NCBI RefSeq assembly: GCF_001686985.1 | Contig: NZ_CP015318.1 | Coordinates: forward strand, 2,044,001-2,108,000 | DNA length: 64,000 nucleotides | Source of the DNA: Mesorhizobium amorphae CCNWGS0123 | GTDB taxonomy: Bacteria > Pseudomonadota > Alphaproteobacteria > Rhizobiales > Rhizobiaceae | Direction of reading: 5' to 3' | Shown here: positions 46,591 through 55,002 of the stretch, one piece after another | How the letters are laid out: every line of letters begins with the position of its first letter | How positions within the stretch are numbered: the stretch's first letter is position 1 | Position numbers and translations under genes: made by a program | The notes under the pieces: model-generated | The model's input: the letters and a program-made list of their open reading frames with translations, nothing else | What the model was told of the DNA's origin: nothing | Database searches by the model: none

Positions 46591-47879
46591 CGCGGCAGTT
46601 TCCCCAGGAAGTCCAGCAGGATGCGGTTGTAGGCTGCGGGCTGCTCGACATTGCAGACATGGCCGGCATCGGCGATGGTTTCGTAGCGGATATCGGGCCG
46701 GGAAGCCTGGCCAAGTATTCGCTCGGCGACACCACGGATCTCCGCCGGCGGCGCCAACCGATCGTGCTCGCCGGTCATCATCAGCACCGGCATGGTCAGG
46801 CGCGAGAAATCGAAACGCTCGGACGGAGTGGTGAAGCAGACGAGCGCGTCGCGATAGGTGGCGGACGGGATCGCCGCCATCGATTGGAAAAGCTGTTCCT
46901 TCATCGCGTCAGAGGCGTTCGGTCCCGCCAGTACCTTTACCACTGCGGGCGCGAAGTTGGCCGGCGTCTGGCCGGCATCCAGCGGCACCTTGCGGCTGAG
47001 GCGAAAAGCCTCGCGTTCCTCAAGGCTGGCCTCCGACATGCCGGTGCAGCCGCCGGACAGGACCAGCCCGGCCAGCATCTCCGGGTGACGCATCGCGAAA
47101 GAGGTGGCGATCCACGAGCCCAGGGAAAGGCCGACCAGAACCAGCCGGTCGCCGCCGAACATCTTCTTCACCCGCAGGATGTCGGCGCAATAATCGTCCA
47201 CCGTCGACTGCTTCGGGCCAAGCGCGCTGCCGCCGTAACCACGCAAGTCGAGTGCCGCCGCACGCATCACGCCACCTACGGCCGAGAGTTGCGGCAGCCA
47301 GTTGTAGCGCGAACCACCAATGCCGTGCAGAAACAGGCAGAGCGTCCCGTCTCTGGCCGTCGTCGCTGTCAGCGCCAGCCGAGGGTCGCTGTCGATCACC
47401 ATGTCCCGCGTGGCGGCGGGCGCGGGCAGAGGGCTCGGCGACTCCGCTACGCCGGTCATGAGTGCTGTCTTCGACAGGACCGCGATGCCCGCCTCGAAGA
47501 TCGCTTTCGTGCCCTCGCAGATCGCCTGCAGCCGCGGCGAAGCAGCCTCGACCCGCGCGCTCCAGCGCACGGTGCTGCCGCCACCGTCGCCGGCGCCTAT
47601 GGCGATGCGGCCGTCATAGGCTTGCGCGCCGGCAATGCCTTCGAGATGTGTGTAGGCGAGCGTGCGGTCGCTGTCGCTCAGCCAGGTGAGCTGCTCGCGA
47701 TAGACGGTATCCTCGCCGTGGGCCGTGAAGGCGCGGACCAGCGCGCCGCGCGCGTCGCGCTCGGCCCGGATGGTGGCGATGGCCGGGTGCCATCGACCGC
47801 AGAAATCCGAAACGACGGACCATACCGCCTCCGGCGAGGCGGCTGAGACGCCGGTGACCTCGACCGTTTGGCGCGCCAT
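46587..47879 (-). CDS. Fusion: SRPBCC domain + alpha/beta hydrolase
   Basis: 430-residue two-domain protein. Residues about 1-145 form an SRPBCC/polyketide-cyclase-like domain (VSAASPEAVWSVVSDFCGRWHPAI). Residues about 170-430 are an alpha/beta hydrolase with the nucleophile Ser in GLSLGSW, the acid in GEHDRLAPP and the His in DAGHVCNVEQP; the oxyanion-loop motif is LHGIGGSRYNW. It may hydrolyse a thioester, ester or ring-cleavage product, with the first domain holding a hydrophobic ligand. It starts 6 bases after the acyl-CoA-dehydrogenase-like gene. Confidence 0.85.
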   Translation of the reverse strand: MARQTVEVTGVSAASPEAVWSVVSDFCGRWHPAIATIRAERDARGALVRAFTAHGEDTVYREQLTWLSDSDRTLAYTHLEGIAGAQAYDGRIAIGAGDGGGSTVRWSARVEAASPRLQAICEGTKAIFEAGIAVLSKTALMTGVAESPSPLPAPAATRDMVIDSDPRLALTATTARDGTLCLFLHGIGGSRYNWLPQLSAVGGVMRAAALDLRGYGGSALGPKQSTVDDYCADILRVKKMFGGDRLVLVGLSLGSWIATSFAMRHPEMLAGLVLSGGCTGMSEASLEEREAFRLSRKVPLDAGQTPANFAPAVVKVLAGPNASDAMKEQLFQSMAAIPSATYRDALVCFTTPSERFDFSRLTMPVLMMTGEHDRLAPPAEIRGVAERILGQASRPDIRYETIADAGHVCNVEQPAAYNRILLDFLGKLPR

Positions 47880-47885
47880 CGGCGT

Positions 47886-49196
47886 CTACCGGACCGACCG
47901 CAAGGCGCCGTGATCGCCGCGCCATAGCGACATGCGGGCACCGCCTTCATCGCCAGGTGCGGTATCGATCTCGTCCATCTCGTAGAGGGCGAGAACCGAC
48001 AGATAGTCCTCCATGATCTCGGACGTAAAGGGCAGCATCAGCGCGCCGCAGCGGCTGTCGCGATACATCCGCTCCAGCGGCAGGGACTTCAGCATCGACT
48101 GGCCGCCGCAGGTGCGGATCGCCATCGAGGTCATCTCGGCGGCGCCCTCCATGACATTGTACTGCGCGGCGTACATGCGCAGCACCTCGCCCTTGGTCGG
48201 AAAGCCCTTTGCCTCGCCGAAGGCCTGCCACCAGAGCGCACGCATGTTTGCGAGCCGCGCATACATCTTGCCGACCGCGACGCGCTTGGTCGCGTACATG
48301 CGGCGGTCGATCGGCGGCTGGCCGGGAATCTTGCCCTTGAGATAATCGACCATGAAGTCGAAGGCGCCCTGCGCCACGCCCATATAGGTGGGCGAAAGGG
48401 TCACCATCATGTGGGGCCAGTTGGGCAGCGTCTTGCCGAAGATGCCGCGCGGCATCAGCAGGTCCTGTTCGGTGACGAAGACGTCCTTCAGGATGAGGTC
48501 GCGGCTGTTGGTGCCCCGCATGCCGAGCGGATCCCAGTCGCCCTTGACGCTGAGGCCGGGCGCATCCTTGTGGACAACGAACAGCATGGTGTCCTCGTGG
48601 CGCGGTTCCTGGCCCTCGAACACTTCGGTGCAGACGATCGTGTAGTAGTCGCAATAGCCGGCGAGCGAGGCGAACTTCTTGAAGCCGTTGATCTTCCAAC
48701 CGCCGTCGACCTTGCGGCACTGCGTCTGGTTCGGCTTCGAGGTCCAGTTCTGACCGCCTTCGGAGATCGGCTGCGAATAGATCGCCTTTTCGGCGATGGC
48801 GCGGCGGAACTGGCGCTCGCGCAGCGGCGCGAATGCCGCCTTCTCCTGGGGCGTCAGGTTCGGCATGTCGAACATGAAGCGCGACCAGGCCATGGACGAG
48901 TTGTGCATGTTGAAGGTCAGTGCGGTGGCGCCGCAATATTTGCCGATCTCGGCGCCGACCATGGCATATTCGAACATCGAGAAGCCCCAGCCACCGAATT
49001 CCTCCGGGATGCAGAGGCCGAGAAAGCCCTCGGCGGCCAGATCCTTGTAGTTCTCGACCGGGAAGGAGGCGTCATCGTCGATCCCCTTGGCGCGCGACGC
49101 GAATTTGTCGCGGCCGAGTGCGTTCACCAGCCGCAGCTTGGCCTGCACCTCCGGGCGGATGCGGGAGAGGTCGTAGTAATCGGCAATGTCGCTCAT
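47886..49196 (-). CDS. Acyl-CoA-dehydrogenase-fold flavoprotein
   Basis: 436-residue protein with the full acyl-CoA dehydrogenase fold (FLGLCIPEEFGGWG, then TSKPNQTQCRKVDGGWKINGFKKF and DPLGMRGTNSRDLIL). In the C-terminal domain the place of the usual catalytic Glu (in YEGT) reads LMLPFTSEI, so a standard dehydrogenase base is missing there. With two flavin reductase-type genes close by, it may be a reduced-flavin monooxygenase of this fold (HpaB/HsaA/DszC-like). The start at 49196 has GGAGA 6 bases upstream; the longer frame is a shadow. Confidence 0.85.
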   Translation of the reverse strand: MSDIADYYDLSRIRPEVQAKLRLVNALGRDKFASRAKGIDDDASFPVENYKDLAAEGFLGLCIPEEFGGWGFSMFEYAMVGAEIGKYCGATALTFNMHNSSMAWSRFMFDMPNLTPQEKAAFAPLRERQFRRAIAEKAIYSQPISEGGQNWTSKPNQTQCRKVDGGWKINGFKKFASLAGYCDYYTIVCTEVFEGQEPRHEDTMLFVVHKDAPGLSVKGDWDPLGMRGTNSRDLILKDVFVTEQDLLMPRGIFGKTLPNWPHMMVTLSPTYMGVAQGAFDFMVDYLKGKIPGQPPIDRRMYATKRVAVGKMYARLANMRALWWQAFGEAKGFPTKGEVLRMYAAQYNVMEGAAEMTSMAIRTCGGQSMLKSLPLERMYRDSRCGALMLPFTSEIMEDYLSVLALYEMDEIDTAPGDEGGARMSLWRGDHGALRSVR

Positions 49197-49215
49197 GGTC
49201 TTCTCCGAAGGGGCG

Positions 49216-50268
49216 TCAGGACGCCAGTTCGCCTTGCAGGACGCCGCCCTTGACGACGATGTTCCCGTCCAGCGTGATCGTGCAGTTGCGCATTGGCAGG
49301 TCGAAATGGCCGAGCGTGTAGCGGCCGGCATACTGGTTGGCGCCTGTGGACCACAGGAACGATCCCGCCAGTGCGCGGAACTCCACCGCCTGCATGTCAC
49401 GCTTGTCGTACATGACGGCCGAGACCCAGCGGGCGCGCGGATGCATGCCCCAGCCGACATGGCTCATGCCGTAGGCGTTGCGGTCGTTCCAGGCTTCCAT
49501 GTATTCGCGGAAATGGATGGCATCGACGCCGTCGCCCTTGATGGCGGTGACGAAGTCGTCCTCGACGGTGAAGTCGATGCGGCTGGTGAGCGTCGTCTTG
49601 AACGTCAGGTTCATGTCGCCCACGCCCATGACGATCCGGCCGTTGACGCAGTTCTTTCCGGGAAATGCGAGGCAAAGCCCGCCCGGCCAGTGCGCCACAG
49701 CGCCGGGCGTCGTACCGAAGCCCGGCGTGCCGCCGCAGGGTGCGTTGCGCAGATCGATGACGAGATCGGTGCCGGCCGGCGAGGTGACGCGCATTTCCTT
49801 TGCTTCGCGCAGCATCCGCACGCCGAGCGCCACCTTCGGACCGAGATCGGCGGTCGGCTCGGTGCGCTCCAGGATTTCAGGATGCTCGTTGGTGACAACC
49901 AGCAGCCGGGTCCGCCCCGCCGCCTCGATCTCGGGCCATTCCGGTGCATGGATGAGACCCTCGACCGTGCAGTCGACGATCACCTCGCAGAGCTTCAGCG
50001 CTTCGATCACGGCGCGGTTGCCCTGGATCGCCCAGGACGTGCCGGTGGATTTCACCGGCACCGGCGCCGTCTGGCGCGGTGTCGGCATCTGGATCATGCA
50101 GAATTCGGCGCCCAGATCGTGTAGGGCGAGTTCCGACAGGTGGATCAGCACCGGACGCGACTGCGTCTCGGACAGGAGTGCCACTCTCGTCCCCTTGCCG
50201 ATCGCATTCAGTGCGAAGACGCGGCGGAAGCAATCCAGCCACCGTCCTTCGATGCGCTCTTGCAGCAT
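49216..50268 (-). CDS. NicX-like ring-cleaving dioxygenase or M29-type peptidase
   Basis: 350-residue metalloenzyme. The C-terminal part has GWGMHPRARW and GHFDLPMRN, matching the His...His-X-Asp ligands of 2,5-dihydroxypyridine 5,6-dioxygenase (NicX), which is also 350 residues. The same fold and ligands occur in M29 (thermophilic) aminopeptidases, so the two cannot be separated here. In a catabolic operon with ring-cleavage genes the dioxygenase role is more attractive. It starts about 120 bases after the flavin reductase stop. Confidence 0.72.
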   Translation of the reverse strand: MLQERIEGRWLDCFRRVFALNAIGKGTRVALLSETQSRPVLIHLSELALHDLGAEFCMIQMPTPRQTAPVPVKSTGTSWAIQGNRAVIEALKLCEVIVDCTVEGLIHAPEWPEIEAAGRTRLLVVTNEHPEILERTEPTADLGPKVALGVRMLREAKEMRVTSPAGTDLVIDLRNAPCGGTPGFGTTPGAVAHWPGGLCLAFPGKNCVNGRIVMGVGDMNLTFKTTLTSRIDFTVEDDFVTAIKGDGVDAIHFREYMEAWNDRNAYGMSHVGWGMHPRARWVSAVMYDKRDMQAVEFRALAGSFLWSTGANQYAGRYTLGHFDLPMRNCTITLDGNIVVKGGVLQGELAS

Positions 50269-50390
50269 CGCTAAACTCCCATTGACGATCCGGCTTGTTT
50301 CGGATTTCTTTACTTGTCAGTTAAGTTTCCTGATTTAGCCGCCGCTGTCAACAGGATTTTCGCAAATCATGGAATATTCGATGATTGGGC

Positions 50391-51020
50391 TCATTCCCTG
50401 TGCGGCCAGTTGCGCCATGTCGGCCTGGCAAGGCTGAAAGTGTCGCGGCTGCGGACATAGTCGCTGCCGTAGGAGCGGGCGACGAGATCGAGCTTCGGCG
50501 TGTCGATATGCGCGCGCTCGCGATCGAGCACGCAATCGTCGGCGACGTTGACGACCAACACGCGCCCGATGACAATCACCTGCGTCGGCCCGGTGACCAC
50601 CGACGACAGGGAGATGCATTCGAAGCTGACCGGGCTTTCTTCTATGCGGGGCGGCCGCACGCGCGCGGAGGGGGTTGTTGCAAGTCCGGCCAGCGCCAGC
50701 TCGTCCATGCCGCGCGGCGCGTCGATGGCGGTGACATTCATCGCCCGCACCAACCGTTCCGGCACCAGGTTGATCACGAACTCGCCGGTGTCGATTATGT
50801 TGCGCGCCGTGTCCTTGAAGCCTCTTTCGGGATCGGCGAGGATACCGATTGCAACCGTCGGCGGCGCTGACCCCATGACGTTGAAGAAACTGTACGGCGC
50901 GGCGTTGACGACGCCTCCCAGATCCTGCGTGACCACCCAGGCGATCGGACGCGGCATGACGGTCGCCGCCAGAAGCTTGTAGGCGTTCTGGGTTCCGACT
51001 TCGTCGAGGTCGAAGCGCAT
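50391..51020 (-). CDS. Flavin reductase-like FMN-binding protein
   Basis: 209-residue split-barrel flavoprotein: LLAATVMPRPIAWVVTQDLGGVVNAAPYSFFN at the start and GEFVINLV in the middle, typical of the flavin reductase-like family. It could supply reduced FMN to the acyl-CoA-dehydrogenase-fold protein two genes downstream. It starts 43 bases after the FAH-family gene. Confidence 0.88.
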   Translation of the reverse strand: MRFDLDEVGTQNAYKLLAATVMPRPIAWVVTQDLGGVVNAAPYSFFNVMGSAPPTVAIGILADPERGFKDTARNIIDTGEFVINLVPERLVRAMNVTAIDAPRGMDELALAGLATTPSARVRPPRIEESPVSFECISLSSVVTGPTQVIVIGRVLVVNVADDCVLDRERAHIDTPKLDLVARSYGSDYVRSRDTFSLARPTWRNWPHRE

Positions 51021-51062
51021 CAGATTTCCCGCACCGTCGGCTTGAATGGCGCGTTCATCTGC

Positions 51063-51983
51063 CTATTCCGGAGTCGCATCCACGACGGCGTGCCGCAGCG
51101 TGCCGATCCCTTCGACGCATGCCACGACCACGTCGCCTGGCCACATCCATTCCTGCGGCTCGCGCCCGGCGCCGACGCCTTCCGGCGTGCCGCTGGCGAT
51201 GATGTCGCCCGGCTCCAGCGTGATCGCCGACGAGATGTCGGCGATCAGGTGGTCGACCTTGAACAGCATGTGGCGGGTGTTGGAGCGTTGCTTCTCGACC
51301 CCGTTCAGCGTCAGCCACAGGTCGAGAACCTGTGGATCAGGGATCTCGTCGGCCGTGACGATGCATGGCCCGAACGGCGCGTAGGTGTCCTGTCCCTTGG
51401 AGAAGATCCATTGCCCGGCGCGCCGGTTGTCGCGCGCGGAAACATCGATCATCACCGAATAGCCGAAGACATGGCCGAGCGCGTCTTGTGTGCGCACGCG
51501 ACGGGCGGTTGTGCCGATGATGACGGCGAGTTCCACCTCCCAGTCGAGCTGCTGCGTGATCTTCCTGTTGTGCTCGATCCCGTGGCCGGGCCCGATCACG
51601 GTCGTCGGTGGCTTGGAGAAGACGACCGGCTGTTTCGGCAGGTCCTTTGACGTGTCGAGCGACTTTGCGCTCTCCGCGACATGTTCGACATAGTTCAAGC
51701 CGATGCCGAAGATGTTCTTGCGCGGCCGGGGAATGGGAGCCAGCAGCTTCACGTTGCCCAAAGCGGTGGCGGTGCCGGCCGGGAGGCGTCCGCCGGTTTT
51801 GTCGAGGCAGTCGCGCAGCGCATCCAATCCGGCGCGCCCGGCATCGATCAGGCCGAGCATGGTGCCGGGCAGGACCTTGCCTTGCGCCGTAGCGAGCGCC
51901 GCCACGTCCACCACCAGGTCCTCGACGAGGACACCGAGCCTTGCCGCGGCCTCGACCGAGGCGCGATAGGTTACAAGTTTCAT
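51063..51983 (-). CDS. Fumarylacetoacetate hydrolase-family protein
   Basis: 306-residue FAH-fold enzyme. The metal site is seen in LDWEVELAVIIGTTARRV, and the conserved DVSARDNRRAGQWIFSKGQDTYAPFGP and ASGTPEGVGAG segments are present. Placed directly after a gentisate-dioxygenase-like gene, it is most likely the hydrolase of the ring-cleavage product (maleylpyruvate or fumarylpyruvate type), giving pyruvate and a C4 acid. The start at 51983 begins MKLVTYRASVEAA. It lies 10 bases after the bicupin stop. Confidence 0.88.
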   Translation of the reverse strand: MKLVTYRASVEAAARLGVLVEDLVVDVAALATAQGKVLPGTMLGLIDAGRAGLDALRDCLDKTGGRLPAGTATALGNVKLLAPIPRPRKNIFGIGLNYVEHVAESAKSLDTSKDLPKQPVVFSKPPTTVIGPGHGIEHNRKITQQLDWEVELAVIIGTTARRVRTQDALGHVFGYSVMIDVSARDNRRAGQWIFSKGQDTYAPFGPCIVTADEIPDPQVLDLWLTLNGVEKQRSNTRHMLFKVDHLIADISSAITLEPGDIIASGTPEGVGAGREPQEWMWPGDVVVACVEGIGTLRHAVVDATPE

Positions 51984-51993
51984 GCTGGTTCCT

Positions 51994-53115
51994 TCAAAGA
52001 AGCGGCTGCAGGCCGCCATTGTCGCCGAATGCCTGCTCCCGGTAGAGCCCGAGTGCCCGCATCACCGGGAGGTCGGACAGGCAGAACAGGCAGGCGTCCT
52101 CACGGTCCGATCCGTTTGCATGCTCGTGCCACGCCCAGGATGGGACACAGAAGATGTCGTGCTCCTGCCAGTCGTAGCGTCGGCCGTTGATGATCGAATG
52201 GCCGCTGCCCTTCGCCACGTGGTACAGGCCGCTGCCGGTATGCCGGTGCGCCTTTGTGTGCTCGCCGGGGCGCAGCATCTGCATCGACGCCCCGAGCGTC
52301 TGCATGACCGGGCCGTTCGTCACCGGGTTCACATATTCCATCAGCACGCCGTCGAAGGGCGAACCGTCGGTGCAATCGGCGTATTTCAGCAGCGACTCGT
52401 AGGTCGGTGCCCATTCGTATTTGAACATCGGGCTGTAGCCCTTGGCCCAGTTCTCGCCCATCGGCTTGAGGCCGGCATTTCCCCAGGTTTTGGTCATGTC
52501 GTCGACCGCGTAACCGACGGCTTGGCTGAGATCCGGATGCACCTCGTAAAAATTGGCCTCCATCGCGTTGACGAAGGGGATGTCCAGGCCGTCCTGCCAA
52601 ATGCAGGGCGAGCCCGTCGCCTCCACGCCGTGCTCGTGCCAAGTGCCGTTCGGCGTCAGCACGAAATCGTTCGCGCCGAGCGTCATCTTGTGCCCGTCCA
52701 CCACCGTGTAGGCGCCCGAGCCCTCGATGATGAAGCGGATCGCCGAAGCCGAGTGGCGATGCGCCGACGCTACTTCGCCGGGGTTCATCACCTGCAGCCC
52801 GCCATAGATCCAGCCGACGGCTGCGGCCACGTCCTTGCGTCCAGGATTGTTCAGATAGACGACGCGTCGTCCGGCCTTTTCCGGCGTCACCAGTTCTATC
52901 GAGCGCAGGACATTCGCGCGCAGGTCGCGATAGCGCCACACCACCGGGACCGACTGCGACTTGGGCTCCCAGGGCTCGATCTTGTTGGCGACGGTCCACA
53001 GCGCGCCTGCCTTGTGGCGCTCCAACTCGTCGTAATAGGCAAGCAGCTCCGGCGTGTCCTCGACGTTCGCCCGGCCGACGACATCCTCGCGATGGTTTTC
53101 GCGCTCCAGTGCCAT
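51994..53115 (-). CDS. Gentisate 1,2-dioxygenase-like bicupin
   Basis: 373-residue ring-cleaving dioxygenase with two cupin domains. The N-terminal cupin has AHRHSASAIRFIIEGSGAY and the C-terminal one KAHRHTGSGLYHVAKGSGHS; each has the His-X-His metal pair, and NGTWHEHGV and PSWAWHEHAN supply further His. It is most like gentisate, salicylate or 1-hydroxy-2-naphthoate dioxygenases, which open the ring between the carboxyl and the adjacent hydroxyl. Start at 53115 with GGAGG upstream. First gene of the operon, divergent from the GntR gene. Confidence 0.88.
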   Translation of the reverse strand: MALERENHREDVVGRANVEDTPELLAYYDELERHKAGALWTVANKIEPWEPKSQSVPVVWRYRDLRANVLRSIELVTPEKAGRRVVYLNNPGRKDVAAAVGWIYGGLQVMNPGEVASAHRHSASAIRFIIEGSGAYTVVDGHKMTLGANDFVLTPNGTWHEHGVEATGSPCIWQDGLDIPFVNAMEANFYEVHPDLSQAVGYAVDDMTKTWGNAGLKPMGENWAKGYSPMFKYEWAPTYESLLKYADCTDGSPFDGVLMEYVNPVTNGPVMQTLGASMQMLRPGEHTKAHRHTGSGLYHVAKGSGHSIINGRRYDWQEHDIFCVPSWAWHEHANGSDREDACLFCLSDLPVMRALGLYREQAFGDNGGLQPLL

Positions 53116-53160
53116 GGGACCCTCCTGATTGTGGGTTGTTGGCCTAAGCATGGCGCGACA

Positions 53161-53193
53161 TATTTTCGAATGCAACAGAAATCTTCGAAAATA
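53161..53193. promoter_or_regulatory. Palindromic operator between bicupin and GntR genes
   Basis: Perfect 10-bp inverted repeat TATTTTCGAA (53161-53170) and TTCGAAAATA (53184-53193), 13 bases apart, in the 135-base divergent region. It is a likely binding site for the adjacent GntR regulator controlling both directions. Confidence 0.65.
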
Positions 53194-53250
53194 AATGAAA
53201 TTGCCGACGATGCCGTCTATGAGGTAAGGCTGTGCGGTGAGGAAAGTTGA

Positions 53251-53928
53251 ATGACGCTTGCCGAAAAAGCCTACGAAGCCCTGCGCCACGACATCATCCG
53301 CGGCGAGCTCGCGCCCGGCCGGCCGTTGCGGCTTGCCGATCTCGGGGAGCGCTACGGCATGGGTTTCTCGCCGCTGCGCGAGGCACTGAACCGCCTGCAG
53401 GCCGAGCGGCTGGTGACGGCCGAGTCGCTGCGCGGCTTCCGCGTGGCGCCTCTGTCCCTCGATGAACTGCATGATGCCGTATCGCTTCGTATCGTCATTG
53501 AGGTGGAGGCGCTCAAGGCCTCGATCAGCCAGGGCGACGACGCTTGGGCGTCAGGTATCGTTTCCGCCCTCTACGCTTTGAACGTCCAGGCCGCGCGCAC
53601 GGGTGCCGAGGCTGATATCTGGACGCTCGAGAAGCGGCACCACGCGTTCCACCGCGCCTTGCTGGCCGCGTGCAACTCGCCATGGACGCTGGAATTCTTC
53701 GAACGGCTCTATGCGGCGACCGAGCGCTACCGTATTCCGGTCCTCCTCGCGTCTGCGCTGCCGGTGGGTCGCGATGTCCAGGCCGAGCATGGCGCGCTTG
53801 CGCAAGCGACTCTCGACAGGGACGCCGAGAAGGCCTCGGCTCTGCTGAGCCAGCACTACCTTCGAACGGTGGAAGATCTGGCAGGGGCTATTCGTTCCAA
53901 ACAAGCGAAACTACGCGCGTCAGGATAG
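53251..53928 (+). CDS. GntR-family (FCD) regulator of the aromatic cluster
   Basis: 225-residue regulator. The winged helix (about 5-70) has HDIIRGELAPGRPLRLADLGERYGMGFSPLREAL, and an FCD ligand domain with HHAFHRALLAACNSPW follows. The start at 53251 lies about 60 bases after the palindromic operator. It is divergent from the eleven-gene aromatic cluster and is probably its specific regulator. The ligand is unknown, likely a ring intermediate. Confidence 0.88.
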   Translation: MTLAEKAYEALRHDIIRGELAPGRPLRLADLGERYGMGFSPLREALNRLQAERLVTAESLRGFRVAPLSLDELHDAVSLRIVIEVEALKASISQGDDAWASGIVSALYALNVQAARTGAEADIWTLEKRHHAFHRALLAACNSPWTLEFFERLYAATERYRIPVLLASALPVGRDVQAEHGALAQATLDRDAEKASALLSQHYLRTVEDLAGAIRSKQAKLRASG

Positions 53929-53936
53929 CAAGTAGG

Positions 53937-54065
53937 GTCGACTTGCACGAAGATGTCACTATGGCAGCGGCTTCGTTGGTTCGCTTTGGGCAGCATCGGC
54001 GGGAGCGAGCCAGCATGGCGAGGCGAGTCGACATTGCACGAGGATGCCGCTATGTGGCGCCTGCC
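53937..54065. repeat. Imperfect direct repeat between GntR and hpaH
   Basis: Two copies of a roughly 38-bp sequence of the form GTCGAC-TTGCACGA-GATG-C-CTATG begin at 53937 and 54027, 90 bases apart, with several mismatches. Nothing coding is seen in this 267-base gap. Confidence 0.5.
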
Positions 54066-54195
54066 TCGGCACGGGCCGGGCACTTAAATGCTTGAGGGAC
54101 GGTGGAAATCCCACGCTCGTGATCGAAGCCTGACCAATTCTATCGTCGCAGTGGCGCGTCGAGGTCGCTGCTCGCCTGTATGGCCCCGCTGCAAG

Positions 54196-55002
54196 CTAAC
54201 GGGCGAAGGCGATGCTGATCGTTCCGTAAGGGCCGAAATCGGCAACGATGTCGTCACCATGGCGTGCCTCGACCGGGCGCACGAACGAGCCCGACAGCAC
54301 GACCTGTCCGGCCGAGATCTGCATGCCGTATTGATGCAGCCGGTTGGCCAGCCAGACGATGCCCTTGGCCGGATGGTCGAGCACGCCGGCGCCGAGACCG
54401 GTTTCTTCTACCTCACCGTTGCGCGACAGAATGGCGCCGATCCAGCGCAGGTCGGCCTCGCGCGGACCGGCCGAGCGGCCGCCGATGACGATGCCGGCGT
54501 TGGCGGCGTTGTCGGAGATGGTGTCGAAGAAGGTTCTTACCTTGCCGGTTTCCTTGTTCACCCGCTCGATGCGGGTGTCGAGGATTTCCAGCGCCGGCGT
54601 TATGTAATCTGTGGCATCCAGCACATCGTCGATCGACACGTCGGGGCCTTTGAGCGGCGCCTTCATGACGAAGGCGATCTCGGCCTCGATGCGCGGCTGG
54701 ATGAAGCGGCCGGTGGGAACCGTGCCGCCGTCGTCGAAAAACATGTCGTCGAACAGCACGCCGGAATCCGGAATGTCGATGGCGAGCGCCGACTGCATCG
54801 CCTTCGAGGTCAGGCCGATCTTCCAACCCTTGATCGCGAGCCCCGATGCGACCTTCCTTTTCACGAGTGCTGCCTGCACGCGGTAGGCGTCGTCCATCGT
54901 CGCCGCGGGAAAGTCGAGGCTGAGCAGCCTGATCTGCCGGCGCTCGCGCTCGGCTTCGAACAACCTTGCTGCTGCGTCTTTCACCTGATCTGGGGTCATC
55001 AT
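54196..55002 (-). CDS. hpaH: 2-oxo-hept-3-ene-1,7-dioate hydratase
   Basis: 268-residue hydratase of the homoprotocatechuate pathway, adding water to 2-oxo-hept-3-ene-1,7-dioate. FAH-fold motifs PRIEAEIAFVMKAPL and TDYITPALEILDTRI are present, and the length equals the usual 267. It overlaps the hpaG stop by one base (TGATG). Last gene of the hpa run on this strand; the aldolase HpaI that should follow in the pathway is not encoded in this window. Confidence 0.92.
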   Translation of the reverse strand: MMTPDQVKDAAARLFEAERERRQIRLLSLDFPAATMDDAYRVQAALVKRKVASGLAIKGWKIGLTSKAMQSALAIDIPDSGVLFDDMFFDDGGTVPTGRFIQPRIEAEIAFVMKAPLKGPDVSIDDVLDATDYITPALEILDTRIERVNKETGKVRTFFDTISDNAANAGIVIGGRSAGPREADLRWIGAILSRNGEVEETGLGAGVLDHPAKGIVWLANRLHQYGMQISAGQVVLSGSFVRPVEARHGDDIVADFGPYGTISIAFAR

